Shown here: positions 53,004 through 62,558 of the stretch, piece by piece | How the letters are laid out: each line of letters starts with the position of its first letter | How positions within the stretch are numbered: the stretch's first letter is position 1 | From: Betaproteobacteria bacterium RIFCSPLOWO2_12_FULL_68_20 | Lineage (GTDB): Bacteria > Pseudomonadota > Gammaproteobacteria > Burkholderiales > SG8-39 | NCBI GenBank assembly: GCA_001770655.1 | Contig: MERQ01000014.1 | Span: 1-64,000, forward strand | Length of the DNA: 64,000 nucleotides | Reading direction: 5' to 3' | Program-made: the position numbers and the translations under genes | Notes under the pieces: generated by a model | What the model was told of the DNA's origin: nothing | What the model saw: only the letters and a program-made list of their open reading frames with translations | Databases searched by the model: none

Positions 53004-53184
53004 ATGAAACGCCCCGCCGCCCTGGGCGTGATCGCGCTCACGCTCGCGCTCGCGCTCGCCTACGGCATCTGGTACTCCTACAGCGTCATCGTGGTGGCAC
53101 TGCTCGCCGAGTTCGGCTGGAGCCGCTTGGTGCTGGTGGGGCGTTCTCGGTGTTCACGCTGGGGTACGTGCAGCGCGAGTTCCA
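53004..53184 (+). pseudogene. Decayed copy of the MFS transporter N-terminus
   Basis: 53004-53160 nearly repeats the start of the MFS gene at 57306 (RPAALGVIALTLALAYGIWY; LLAEFGWSR), with a six-base tandem duplication and a one-base loss. It then jumps to GTACGTGCAGCGCGAGTTCCA (57667 onward in the intact gene), a deletion of about 195 bp between two CGCTGG sites. Not functional. Confidence 0.85.
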
Positions 53185-53230
53185 CGGCCTTGACCCCCGG
53201 GGCTTGTCTGCATAATGCATCTTCTAATTC

Positions 53231-53680
53231 ATGCACATCTGGATCGACGCCGACGCCTGCCCCGCGCCCATCAAGGACATCCTCTACCGCGCCGCGGAGC
53301 GCCGCAAGATCCCCATGACGCTGGTGGCGAACAAGCTCTTGCGCGCGCCGCCCTCGCCGTACATCCGCGCCCTCCAGGTGCCGCGCGGCATCGACGTCGC
53401 GGACAGCCACATCGTGCGCGAGCTCGCGCCCGGCGACCTGGTCGTCACCGCGGACATCCCGCTCGCCGCCGACGTGATCGCCAAGGGCGGCCACGCGCTC
53501 AACCCGCGCGGCGAGCTCTATTCCCCGGAGAACATCCAGGAGCGCCTCGCGCTGCGCAACTACCTGGACGAGCTGCGCGGCACGGGGGAGCGCACCGGCG
53601 GCCCCGCAGCGCTCGACCACACGGACCGCAAGCGCTTCGCCGACCAGCTCGACCGCCTCCTCGCGCGGCAAAAGCGCTGA
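53231..53680 (+). CDS. yaiI: YaiI/YqxD-family protein (DUF188)
   Basis: A 149-residue protein with the DUF188 signature [40 protein letters not shown], and [20 protein letters not shown]. The fold is PIN/NYN-like, and nuclease activity is suspected but unproven. Single gene followed by a clear terminator. Confidence 0.93.
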   Translation: MHIWIDADACPAPIKDILYRAAERRKIPMTLVANKLLRAPPSPYIRALQVPRGIDVADSHIVRELAPGDLVVTADIPLAADVIAKGGHALNPRGELYSPENIQERLALRNYLDELRGTGERTGGPAALDHTDRKRFADQLDRLLARQKR

Positions 53681-53701
53681 ACCCAACCCACGCGCGGTTT
53701 T

Positions 53702-53740
53702 AAAACGTCGGGGCTTGTACGCAACCCCCGACGTTTTCCT
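53702..53740 (+). terminator. Rho-independent terminator after the DUF188 gene
   Basis: Perfect 12-bp stem AAAACGTCGGGG (53702-53713) / CCCCGACGTTTT (53726-53737) with a 12-base loop; the second arm ends in TTTTCCTT. Because the stem is flanked by A and T runs it could act in both directions. Confidence 0.8.
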
Positions 53741-53790
53741 TCAGGCGGGCGCGGTGCCGGAGCAGTTCTGCTTGCGGTGCGGGGGGTTGC

Positions 53791-53813
53791 GCTATTCGCG
53801 ATTCGCGAATAGC
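53791..53813. promoter_or_regulatory. 23-bp palindromic operator of the HTH/nucleotidyltransferase pair
   Basis: GCTATTCGCGA-T-TCGCGAATAGC: perfect 11-bp arms around one base, ending eight bases before the ATG of the HTH gene. Its size and position are typical of an operator bound by a dimeric HTH antitoxin, here presumably the product of the adjacent gene. Confidence 0.8.
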
Positions 53814-53821
53814 ATAAGTGC

Positions 53822-54352
53822 ATGATTCTCAAGCCTCAGGATGTCGTGGTTCTGCTCAAGCTGGTCGCCCTAGGTCCGCAGCCGTGGACCTATCAGCACC
53901 TGGCCGTGGAGCTTTCGATCAGCCAGTCCGAGGTGCACGCAGGGGTGCGGCGGGCGGTGGCGGCGCGGCTGATGAGCGATGCGAGCACCGTGGGCGGGCG
54001 GCCGGTGCTGCCCGCGCTCGCGGAGTTCCTGATTCACGGGGTGCGCTATGCGTATCCGCCCGAGCGCGGCGAGCTGACGCGAGGCATGCCGACCGCGTAC
54101 GCCGCGCCGCCGCTCGACAAAGTGATCGTGCAGCCGAACGAGCCGCCGCCGGTGTGGCCGTATGCGCAGGGCTCGGTGCGCGGCTACAGCTTCGCGCCGC
54201 TCTATCCGTCGGTGCCCGCAGCGGCGGCGCGCGACCGCAAGCTCTACGAGTTGCTCGCGCTGGTGGACGCGATCCGCGACGGGCGCGCGCGCGAGCGCAA
54301 TCTCGCGGCGAAAGAGATTCAGGCGCGCCTAGCGGCGCCTGTGAAAGCGTGA
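53822..54352 (+). CDS. HTH regulator, putative antitoxin of an AbiEii-like nucleotidyltransferase
   Basis: A 176-residue protein. Residues 8-50 form a winged HTH (LLKLVALGPQPWTYQHLAVE; LSISQSEVHAGVRRAVAARL). The remainder is Pro/Ala-rich with conserved blocks HGVRYAYPPERGELTRGMPT and YSFAPLYPSVP. Genes of this type commonly precede AbiEii/AbiGii-like nucleotidyltransferases, as here (overlap GTGA). The 23-bp palindrome just upstream supports autoregulation. Confidence 0.77.
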   Translation: MILKPQDVVVLLKLVALGPQPWTYQHLAVELSISQSEVHAGVRRAVAARLMSDASTVGGRPVLPALAEFLIHGVRYAYPPERGELTRGMPTAYAAPPLDKVIVQPNEPPPVWPYAQGSVRGYSFAPLYPSVPAAAARDRKLYELLALVDAIRDGRARERNLAAKEIQARLAAPVKA

Positions 54353-55059
54353 GCGATCCGAATACCGAGCTGCTCGTGCGCATGGCCGAGGCGCTCGGGG
54401 ATTTGCGCGAGCGCCTGGTGTTCGTCGGCGGCTGCGCGACGGCGCTACTCATCACCGACCCGGCCGCGGCGCCGGTGCGGGCGACGCAGGACGTGGATGC
54501 CGTCGTGGCCATTGCGTCCAAAGTGGAGTACCTGCGCCTCGGAGAAGCGTTGCGGGCGCGGGGTTTTTCGCAGACGCTCGCCGAAGGCGAGCCGCCGTAC
54601 CGCTGGAGCCTTGGCGGGATGAAGCTGGACCTCATGCCGGCGAAGGGAGAGGTGCTCGGTTTCGCCAACCGCTGGTACGAGACTGCGTTGCGCACGGCGG
54701 TCAGCGTGCAGCTGCCGGGCGGGCCGGCCATCCGCCTCGTCACCCCGGCCTGCTTTCTCGGCACGAAACTCGAGGCGTTCGAAGATCGCGGTCGCGGGGA
54801 CTATCTCGAGAGCCATGACCTGGAGGACGTCCTTACGGTCGTGGACGGGCGGCCGGAGATCGTAAGTGAGATCATGCACGCCGACCCCGATGTACGCCGC
54901 TACGTCCGCGCTGTCTTTGCCCGACTTCTCGCCGATGAAGGTTTTCTCAACGCGCTGCCGGACCTCGTGATGGAAGGGAGCCCGGCGACCCGCGTTCCCG
55001 TCGTCCTCCAGCGGCTAAGATCGATCGCTGGCATACCCAAAGCCGGGGACAGTCCCTAA
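54349..55059 (+). CDS. AbiEii-like nucleotidyltransferase (putative toxin)
   Basis: A 236-residue protein with the nucleotidyltransferase signature FVGGCATALL and RATQDVDAVV, then LDLMPAKGEVLG and the C-terminal helical part. Toxins of this superfamily modify tRNA or other nucleotide-bearing targets and act in abortive infection. GTG start overlapping the HTH gene. The last residues (GIPKAGDSP) and the stop codon derive from a GGGGACAGTCCC repeat, so the native C-terminus may be longer or different. Confidence 0.8.
   Translation: MSDPNTELLVRMAEALGDLRERLVFVGGCATALLITDPAAAPVRATQDVDAVVAIASKVEYLRLGEALRARGFSQTLAEGEPPYRWSLGGMKLDLMPAKGEVLGFANRWYETALRTAVSVQLPGGPAIRLVTPACFLGTKLEAFEDRGRGDYLESHDLEDVLTVVDGRPEIVSEIMHADPDVRRYVRAVFARLLADEGFLNALPDLVMEGSPATRVPVVLQRLRSIAGIPKAGDSP
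55043..55057. repeat. GGGGACAGTCCCTAA repeat forming the end of the nucleotidyltransferase gene
   Basis: GGGAC-A-GTCCC palindrome (55044-55054) with TAA following in frame. Related to the GGGACAGACC family. The convergent PIN-toxin gene ends within a few bases of it (stop at 55056). Confidence 0.7.
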
Positions 55060-55448
55060 ACCCCGAGGTAGTCGCGCAGGCTCACCACGCGCACGCCGCG
55101 AAACTCGCCGAGGGCGAGCAGGGCGCGGTCGCCGGTGACGATGGCATGTGCGCGCCCGGCGACGGCGCACTCGAGAACGCGATTGTCCGGGTCGTCTTTC
55201 AGGACCTTCAGCCGGCGGCCAGGTCTTACGGTGATGGCCAGCTCGCCGAGAAACACCGCGACGTGCGCCAGCTCTTCGGCATCGCGCGAGAATTTGCGCG
55301 CGAGCACGCCGAGCAGCTCGTCGAGGATCGGCCTGGAAAGCACGAGCTCGTCGCGCTCCTCGATGATGCGCCGCAGGGCCGCCTCGCCCTGCCCGCCCGG
55401 GAACACCAGCGCCGCGACCAGGACGTTGGTGTCGAAGACGACCCTCAA
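55056..55448 (-). CDS. vapC: PIN-domain toxin (VapC-like)
   Basis: A 130-residue PIN protein: RVVFDTNVLVAALVFPGGQG, LSRPILDELLGVLARKF, KDDPDNRVLECAVAGRAHAI and VTGDRALLAL. The conserved acidic residues (D6, the glutamate in LDELL, D in DPDNR, D in TGDRALL) are all present. A TTG start overlaps the antitoxin stop (TTGA). Downstream partner of the RHH antitoxin at 55445. Confidence 0.88.
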   Translation of the reverse strand: MRVVFDTNVLVAALVFPGGQGEAALRRIIEERDELVLSRPILDELLGVLARKFSRDAEELAHVAVFLGELAITVRPGRRLKVLKDDPDNRVLECAVAGRAHAIVTGDRALLALGEFRGVRVVSLRDYLGV

Positions 55449-55681
55449 GAGCGCAGGTAGCGCTCGAGGTCCTGCTCGCTGAGGATGCCCTGGTCGCGCG
55501 CCTTGCGGCTCCAGTAGCCCTGGATGCCGCGCAGCTCCTGCACGCGCCGGCCGAGGCGCGCCTGGCGCAGCGCGTCCTGGACGACGGCGCTCAGGGTCTT
55601 GCCTTCGGCCTTGGCGATGGCCTCGGCCTCACGCGCCAGCTCGGCGGGCAGCGAGATGGTTTTCTTCACGGCGGCAGCCAC
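55445..55681 (-). CDS. Ribbon-helix-helix antitoxin (VapB-like)
   Basis: A 78-residue protein: KKTISLPAELAREAEAIAKA forms the RHH strand and helix, EGKTLSAVVQDALRQARLGR follows, and the C-terminal toxin-binding part ends SEQDLERYLRS. GTG start at 55681 (GTG 55669 is possible). Overlaps the PIN toxin gene, a complete VapBC-type module. Confidence 0.83.
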   Translation of the reverse strand: MAAAVKKTISLPAELAREAEAIAKAEGKTLSAVVQDALRQARLGRRVQELRGIQGYWSRKARDQGILSEQDLERYLRS

Positions 55682-55832
55682 GGGGGCTCCTGAAGACGGT
55701 GTGAAGAAATCATACCACGACCGGAGGCCTCGAAAAGCGAGTGTAGTCAACCGGCGGGCCGGGTCCGCGTTGGAAGAAGCAGAACGATTTCGCTGCGGCT
55801 GGACCAGACTAAGCCATTGGATTAGACTGCCC

Positions 55833-56174
55833 GTGCTGATCACCGTCGCCGAGACGCCGGAGTACATCCGCTGTGCGGAAAGGCTTCTGTCGGCGGCGGA
55901 GCGCATGGAGGTGGTGGAGCACCTCGCCGCAATTCCGAAAGCCGGCGACTTGATGCAGGGCACCGGCGGCGTGCGCAAGCTGCACTGGGCGCGCGGCGGG
56001 CGAGGCAAGAGCGGCGGGGTGCGCGTGATCTACTACTTTCACAGCGACGCCATGCCGCTTTACCTGTTGACGGTGTTCGGCAAGAACGAAAGGTCCAATT
56101 TGAGCAAGGCCGAGCGCAACGATCTGGCGGGACTGGTCCGAATACTCAAGGCGATCTTGGAGAAAGCGCGATGA
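55833..56174 (+). CDS. RelE/HigB-type toxin (HigB2-like)
   Basis: A 113-residue protein, GTG start: LITVAETPEYIRCAERLLSA, KAGDLMQGTGGVRKLHWARG, GVRVIYYFHSDAMPLYLLTV, KNERSNLSKAERNDLAGLV. These blocks are diagnostic of the HigB2 subgroup of ribosome-dependent mRNA interferases. The antitoxin gene overlaps its stop by 4 bp (ATGA). Confidence 0.9.
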   Translation: MLITVAETPEYIRCAERLLSAAERMEVVEHLAAIPKAGDLMQGTGGVRKLHWARGGRGKSGGVRVIYYFHSDAMPLYLLTVFGKNERSNLSKAERNDLAGLVRILKAILEKAR

Positions 56175-56464
56175 ACAAGGCGTTTGCAGGCATCAAGCGG
56201 GGATTGCAGCAGGCGATCCGGCACCAGAAGGGCAAGCGTGTCGGCGGTCTCAGGCTGCACATCCCGCCGCAAGTCAACGTGAAGGCGGTGCGCGAGCGGA
56301 CCGGGCTCACGCAGGAGCAGTTTGCCGCGACCTTCGCCATCAGCCTGGGGGCGCTGCGCCACTGGGAGCGCGGCGACCGGAAACCGCGCGGCACGGCACT
56401 CGTGCTCCTCAACGTGATCGCGAAGGAGCCGCAAGCCGTGTTGCGCGCGGTGGAGCGCGCCTGA
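56171..56464 (+). CDS. HigA2-like antitoxin
   Basis: A 97-residue XRE-family antitoxin with N-terminal basic arm (AIRHQKGKRVGGLRLHIPPQ) and HTH VRERTGLTQEQFAATFAISL, GALRHWERGDRKPRGTALVL. Overlaps the toxin upstream and touches the glutaredoxin-like gene downstream by one base, so three genes may be transcribed together. Confidence 0.9.
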   Translation: MNKAFAGIKRGLQQAIRHQKGKRVGGLRLHIPPQVNVKAVRERTGLTQEQFAATFAISLGALRHWERGDRKPRGTALVLLNVIAKEPQAVLRAVERA

Positions 56465-56820
56465 TGCCGCGGCAGGTCCTGAACGAGGAGCGCATCCATC
56501 CCGCGGTGCGGGAAAAGGTCGCCGGCTACAGGGCCGAGGTCGTGAAGGAAGTGCAGGCCGCGATCGCGGCGAACGACATCGTGGTCGTCGGCATGCGCCA
56601 GAACCCGTTCCCGAGGAAGGCGCGCAAGCTCCTCGATGACGCGGGCCTCGCGCACAAGTATCTCGAGTACGGCAGCTACCTCGGCGAGTGGCGGCCGCGC
56701 CTCGCGCTCAAGATGTGGACCGGCTGGCCGACGTTCCCGATGGTGTTCGTGAAGGGCGTGCTGGTCGGCGGCGCCGACGACCTGAAGCGGCTGCTCGAGA
56801 GCGGCGAGCTGAAGCGCTGA
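56464..56820 (+). CDS. Glutaredoxin-like protein lacking the active-site cysteine
   Basis: A 118-residue protein of glutaredoxin fold: VVVGMRQNPFPRKARKLLDD at the active-site loop, YLEYGSYLGEWRPRLALKMW, TGWPTFPMVFVKGVLVGGAD, then DLKRLLESGELKR. The usual CPYC or CGFS motif is replaced by NPFP, so thiol redox chemistry is unlikely; the WP(T)FP cis-proline segment is kept. A known cysteine-less subgroup with unknown function. Linked to the HigBA2 module by overlap. Confidence 0.8.
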   Translation: MPRQVLNEERIHPAVREKVAGYRAEVVKEVQAAIAANDIVVVGMRQNPFPRKARKLLDDAGLAHKYLEYGSYLGEWRPRLALKMWTGWPTFPMVFVKGVLVGGADDLKRLLESGELKR

Positions 56821-56893
56821 ACGACGTCCGGGACTACGGGCTTCAGACCCAGTACGATCGGATCGACGCGCAAACGGTGTGATGGAGAGGAAA

Positions 56894-57268
56894 ATGGAAA
56901 TCAAGCCGATCAGGACGAAGGCCGACCACCGCGCCGCTCTAAGAGAGATCGAAGGCCTGATGGACGCCGAAGCCGGCACGCCGCAAGGCGAGCGGCTGGA
57001 CGTGCTGGTCACTCTCGTCGAGGCATACGAGAGGAAGCATTTTCCAATGGATCTGCCCGACGCGGTGGAGGCGATCAAGTTCCGGATGGCGCAGTCGGGT
57101 TTGAGCCCGAAGGATCTCGTGCCGTTGATCGGCCAGCTCAATCGCGTTTATGAAGTTCTCAACCGCAAACGTCCCCTCACGCTCAAGATGATCTGGCGCT
57201 TGCATCGCGAGCTCGGAATTCCGGCGGAATCGCTGATCAAGCAGGAGGAGCAGCGCAAGGCAGCGTGA
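56894..57268 (+). CDS. HigA-like antitoxin without adjacent toxin
   Basis: A 124-residue protein similar to HigA/YgjM-type antitoxins: IKPIRTKADHRAALREIEGL, DVLVTLVEAYERKHFPMDLP, then the HTH AIKFRMAQSGLSPKDLVPLI and RPLTLKMIWRLHRELGIPAE. ATG at 56894 follows GGAGAGGAAA. The HigB partner that normally precedes it is absent; only 73 bp lie between it and the glutaredoxin-like gene. Confidence 0.83.
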   Translation: MEIKPIRTKADHRAALREIEGLMDAEAGTPQGERLDVLVTLVEAYERKHFPMDLPDAVEAIKFRMAQSGLSPKDLVPLIGQLNRVYEVLNRKRPLTLKMIWRLHRELGIPAESLIKQEEQRKAA

Positions 57269-57305
57269 TGCGCGGGCAATTCGAGGCACGGGCGTAGCTT
57301 CTCCT

Positions 57306-58537
57306 TTGAGCGCCCGACGACGCCCCGCCGCCCTGGGCGTGATCGCGCTCACGCTCGCGCTCGCCTACGGCATCTGGTACTCCTACAGCGTCATCCTGGT
57401 GGCGCTGCTCGCCGAGTTCGGCTGGAGCCGCTCGGTGCTCGCCGGCGCCTTCTCCGTCTTCACGCTGGTGCACGGCGCAGTGAACCCGCTGATCGGGGCG
57501 CTCTGCATGCGCGCCGGGCCGCTGCGCGTGATGGCGGCGGGCGGGGCGGCGATGGGGCTCGCGCTCTTCGCCGACAGCTTCATCGCGACGCCCGCGCAGC
57601 TCTATCTCGGCTTCGGCGTCGCCACCGCGCTCGCGGTGGCCGCCGCCGGCTGGGTCCCGGCGCTGGTGTACGTGCAGCGCGAGTTCCAGCACCGCCTGGG
57701 TCTCTCGATCGGCATCGTCAGCTCGGGAGTCGGCGTGGGGATGCTGCTGGTGGTGCCGCTCGCGCAGCTCCTCATCGACGCCTTCGGCTGGCGCACGGCG
57801 TTCCGGGTGCTCGGCGCGATCAGCGTGCTGTGGATCGTGCCCGCGTCGCTGTGGCTGATGCGCGCGCCGCTCAGGCAAAGTCAAAATCAGGGACAGACCC
57901 CAATAAAGCAGAACCAGGCAAAACCGGGGTCTGTCCCTAAACCCGCCTCGCACGCGATGACGCTTGGCGAGGCGATGCGCACGCAGCCCTTCTGGCTGCT
58001 GATGGCCGCGTTCTTCTTCGGCAACATGTCCTCGCAGACGCTGCACGTGCACCAGGTGGCGTACCTCGTCGACCACGGCCTCGCGGCGATCGTCGCCGCC
58101 TCGGTGGTCGGCGTGGTGGGCGCGGCGAGCATCGCCGGCAAGACCGGCGGCGGCTGGCTCTCGGACCGCGTAGAGCGCGAGCTGGTGTTCGTCGCCGGGA
58201 TCGCGCTCCTGGCGGCGAGCGCCTTCGTGCTGCTCGCGCTCGGCGCCGCGCCCACGCGCTGGGGCGCCTACGGCTACGCGGTGCTCCTCGGCGTCGGCTA
58301 TTCCGTCACCGCCTCGCTCATCCCGGCGATGGTGGCCGACCGCTTCAGCGGGCCGCACTTCGGCGCCATCGTCGGCGTGGGCCTGATGGGAAGCGCGGCG
58401 GGGAGCGCGCTCGGGCCGTGGCTCGCCGGGGTCCTGTACGACGCGACGGGGAGCTACGCGCTGGCCTTCACCATCGCCGCGGCGTGCGGCGTGGTCGCGG
58501 GCGCGGCGGGCTGGCGCGCGCGCACGCTGCGGCTGCG

Positions 58538-58541
<4 letters not shown>
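57306..58541 (+). CDS. MFS transporter (OFA/monocarboxylate-type) with an in-frame repeat insertion
   Basis: A 411-residue major-facilitator protein with about 12 TM helices (ALGVIALTLALAYGIWYSYS; LAGAFSVFTLVHGAVNPLIG). Architecture and SYSV-GxxxGP-like features suggest the oxalate/formate antiporter-type monocarboxylate group. TTG start; the decayed copy at 53004 has ATG at the equivalent place. In the central cytoplasmic loop, residues about 195-211 (GQTPIKQNQAKPGSVP) come from a palindromic repeat inserted in frame. Its 3' end overlaps the convergent uup gene by four bases. Confidence 0.87.
57889..57938. repeat. Palindromic repeat inserted in frame in the MFS gene
   Basis: AGGGACAGACCCC (57889-57901) and GGGGTCTGTCCCT (57926-57938) are perfect 13-bp arms around a 24-base AT-richer loop. 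Coding is kept through the whole element. It is the most complete copy of the GGGACAGACC family in the window. Confidence 0.9.
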
Positions 58542-60355
<1,814 letters not shown>

Positions 60356-60431
60356 GGGTGGGTATTAGACCGCGAAACCGAAAAGCCGTGATACTGGATA
60401 AACGTCCAGCCTTGGCCTATAGTCGCCCTCC

Positions 60432-62510
60432 GTGGGGGCGATCGAGGCATTCGACAGGCTGAACGAAAGGCAGCGCGAAGCTGCCCGCTTCCCCGGCCGA
60501 CCGCTTCTCATCATCGCCGGCGCCGGCACTGGCAAGACCAGCACCCTCGCGCACCGCGTCGCGCACCTGGTCCTCGAGGGCGTTGCGCCGGAAGCGATCC
60601 TCCTTCTCACCTTCACCCGCCGCGCGGCGGCGGAGATGACGCGCCGCGCGCAGAGGATCGTCGGCGAGGCCCTCACCCCCGGCCCCTCTCCCGCAAGCGG
60701 GAGAGGGGAGCAAATATCCGCCATCCGCCTCCCCTGGTCGGGCACGTTCCACTCGATCGCCAACCGCCTCATCCGCCGCCACGCGACGCGCGTCGGGCTC
60801 GAGCCCTCGTTCTCGGTGCTAGACCGCGGCGACGCGGCCGACCTGATGGACGTGGTGCGCCACGAGCTGGGGCTGTCGAAAACGGAAAAGCGATTCCCCC
60901 GCAAGGACACCTGCCTCGCGATCTACTCGCACCGCGTGAGCACGCAGGCGCCGCTCGCCGCAACGCTCGAGGCCGCGTTCCCGTGGTGCGCCGAATGGGA
61001 GGCCGCATTGAAGCGGCTCTTCGCCGCCTACGTCGAGCGCAAGCTCGCGAGCCAGGCGCTCGACTACGACGACCTGCTCCTCTACTGGCACGCGATGATG
61101 CAGGACACCGCGCTCGCCGGGGAGATCGGCGCGCGCTTCGCGCACGTCCTGGTGGACGAGTACCAGGACACGAACCTCGTCCAAGCCGAGATCCTGAAGG
61201 CGCTGCGCCCGGCGGGCGAGGGGTTGACGGTGGTCGGCGACGACGCGCAGGCGATCTACTCGTTCCGCGCGGCGACGGTGGAGAACATCCTCGCCTTCGA
61301 GCGCGAGTACGGCGCCGCGGTGGTAAGGCTGGAGGAGAACTACCGATCGACGCAGGCGGTGCTCGACGCCGCCAATGCGCTGATGGGCGAGAGCGCGACG
61401 GGGTATCGCAAAGAGCTGAGGGCGCACACCACCCCGGCGCTGCGCGCCACCCCTCCTCGGGGAGGAGGGGAAAAACCCCACGAACCCAAGAAACCCAAAT
61501 ACGTCACCGTCCTCGACGATGCCGCGCAGGCGCGATACGTAGTCGAGCGCGTGCTCGAGGCGCGCGAGGCGGGCGTGATGCTCAGGCGCCAGGCGGTGCT
61601 CTTTCGCAGCTCGCACCACTCCGACGTGCTGGAGCTCGAGCTCGTGCGGCGGAACATCCCCTACGTGAAGTACGGCGGGCTCAAGTTCCTCGAGGCGGCG
61701 CACGTGAAGGACCTGCTCGCGCTGCTGCGCTGGGCGGACAACCCGAGAAACCGCGTGGCGGCGTTTCGCGCGCTGCAGCTCCAGGAAGGCGTCGGGCCGG
61801 GCACCGCGGCGCGGGTGTTCGAGAAGTTCGAAGCCGCGGCGTTCGCCTGGTCGGGCCTCAGGACCGCGCAAGGCCTCGTGGAGCTGATGGCCTTCCTCGG
61901 CGACCCGCGCACGCCCTGGCCGGGGCAGGTGCGCCGCGCGCGCGAGTGGTACGCGCCGGCCCTCGAGCGCCTGCACGACGCGGGCGAGGTGCGCTCGGGC
62001 GACCTCGAGCAGCTCGAGCGCATCGCCGCCGGCTTCGAGACGCGCGAGCGCTTCCTCACCGAGCTCGCGCTCGACCCGCCCGCGGCGACCGGCGACCTCG
62101 CGGGCGAGCCGCACCGCGACGAGGACTACCTCGTCCTCTCCACCGTGCACTCGGCCAAGGGCCAGGAGTGGGACGCGGTGTTTGTCCTCAACGTCGCCGA
62201 CGGCAACTTCCCGAACGAGCACGCCACCGGCCGCCCGGACCTCGTCGAGGAGGAGCGGCGCCTGCTCTACGTGGCGATGACGCGCGCGAAGACGAGTCTT
62301 CACCTCATCGCTCCGCTCAAGTACTACGTGACGCAGCAATCGCGCACGGGCGACCGGCACGTGTACGGGGCGAGGAGCCGGTTCATGACCGAGGCGGTAA
62401 TGGCGTGCCTGGAGCAGGTAACGTACGGAGAGGCCGAGGGAGAGGAACTGAATCGACAGGCGAAAGCGAGCGTTGATGTCGCGGGCAGGCTGCGGAAGAT
62501 GTGGTCGTGA
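60432..62510 (+). CDS. UvrD/Rep-type superfamily-1 DNA helicase with two in-frame repeat insertions
   Basis: A 692-residue helicase, GTG start. Motifs: Q motif LNERQREAA, I LIIAGAGTGKTSTLAHR, Ia LLTFTRRAAAEM, II HVLVDEYQDTN, III GDDAQAIYSFRAA, IV VLFRSSHHSDVLELEL, V VLSTVHSAKGQEWDAVF, VI EERRLLYVAMTRAK. All intact. Two repeat-derived linkers lie at residues about 81-95 (ALTPGPSPASGRGE) and 333-350 (TTPALRATPPRGGGEKP), both between conserved motifs. Role in repair or replication restart; not assignable to UvrD, Rep or a paralogue without comparison. Confidence 0.9.
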   Translation: MGAIEAFDRLNERQREAARFPGRPLLIIAGAGTGKTSTLAHRVAHLVLEGVAPEAILLLTFTRRAAAEMTRRAQRIVGEALTPGPSPASGRGEQISAIRLPWSGTFHSIANRLIRRHATRVGLEPSFSVLDRGDAADLMDVVRHELGLSKTEKRFPRKDTCLAIYSHRVSTQAPLAATLEAAFPWCAEWEAALKRLFAAYVERKLASQALDYDDLLLYWHAMMQDTALAGEIGARFAHVLVDEYQDTNLVQAEILKALRPAGEGLTVVGDDAQAIYSFRAATVENILAFEREYGAAVVRLEENYRSTQAVLDAANALMGESATGYRKELRAHTTPALRATPPRGGGEKPHEPKKPKYVTVLDDAAQARYVVERVLEAREAGVMLRRQAVLFRSSHHSDVLELELVRRNIPYVKYGGLKFLEAAHVKDLLALLRWADNPRNRVAAFRALQLQEGVGPGTAARVFEKFEAAAFAWSGLRTAQGLVELMAFLGDPRTPWPGQVRRAREWYAPALERLHDAGEVRSGDLEQLERIAAGFETRERFLTELALDPPAATGDLAGEPHRDEDYLVLSTVHSAKGQEWDAVFVLNVADGNFPNEHATGRPDLVEEERRLLYVAMTRAKTSLHLIAPLKYYVTQQSRTGDRHVYGARSRFMTEAVMACLEQVTYGEAEGEELNRQAKASVDVAGRLRKMWS
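60683..60708. repeat. CCCCTCTCCCGC palindrome inserted in frame in the UvrD-type gene
   Basis: Perfect 12-bp arms CCCCTCTCCCGC / GCGGGAGAGGGG around AA. Encodes the peptide TPGPSPASGRGE, a sequence I recall as a frequent product of this repeat in other proteobacterial proteins. Lies between helicase motifs Ia and Ib. Confidence 0.9.
61427..61470. repeat. CCCCTCCTC-type repeat inserted in frame in the UvrD-type gene
   Basis: CCCCTCCTC-GGG-GAGGAGGGG hairpin preceded by the 24 bases shared with the uup copy; 61427-61459 is identical to 58817-58849. Encodes PALRATPPRGGGE, in the linker after motif IV of the first RecA-like half. Confidence 0.9.
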
Positions 62511-62558
62511 GCCGGGCGGCCGCGTCAACCGCTGCGTCATACCGGCGTTGGGCGTTGA

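Noticed and set aside
43554..57268. Prophage
   Set aside because: There are many toxin-antitoxin genes and nucleases but no integrase, capsid, terminase, tail or lysis genes, and no attachment-site repeats.
57889..57938. Rho-independent terminator inside the MFS gene
   Set aside because: The 24-base loop is too long, no T tract follows, and the element is inside an intact reading frame; it matches a dispersed repeat family.
60672..61475. Intein in the UvrD-type helicase
   Set aside because: The extra residues number only about 15-18 per site, lack splicing motifs and coincide with palindromic repeats that occur elsewhere.
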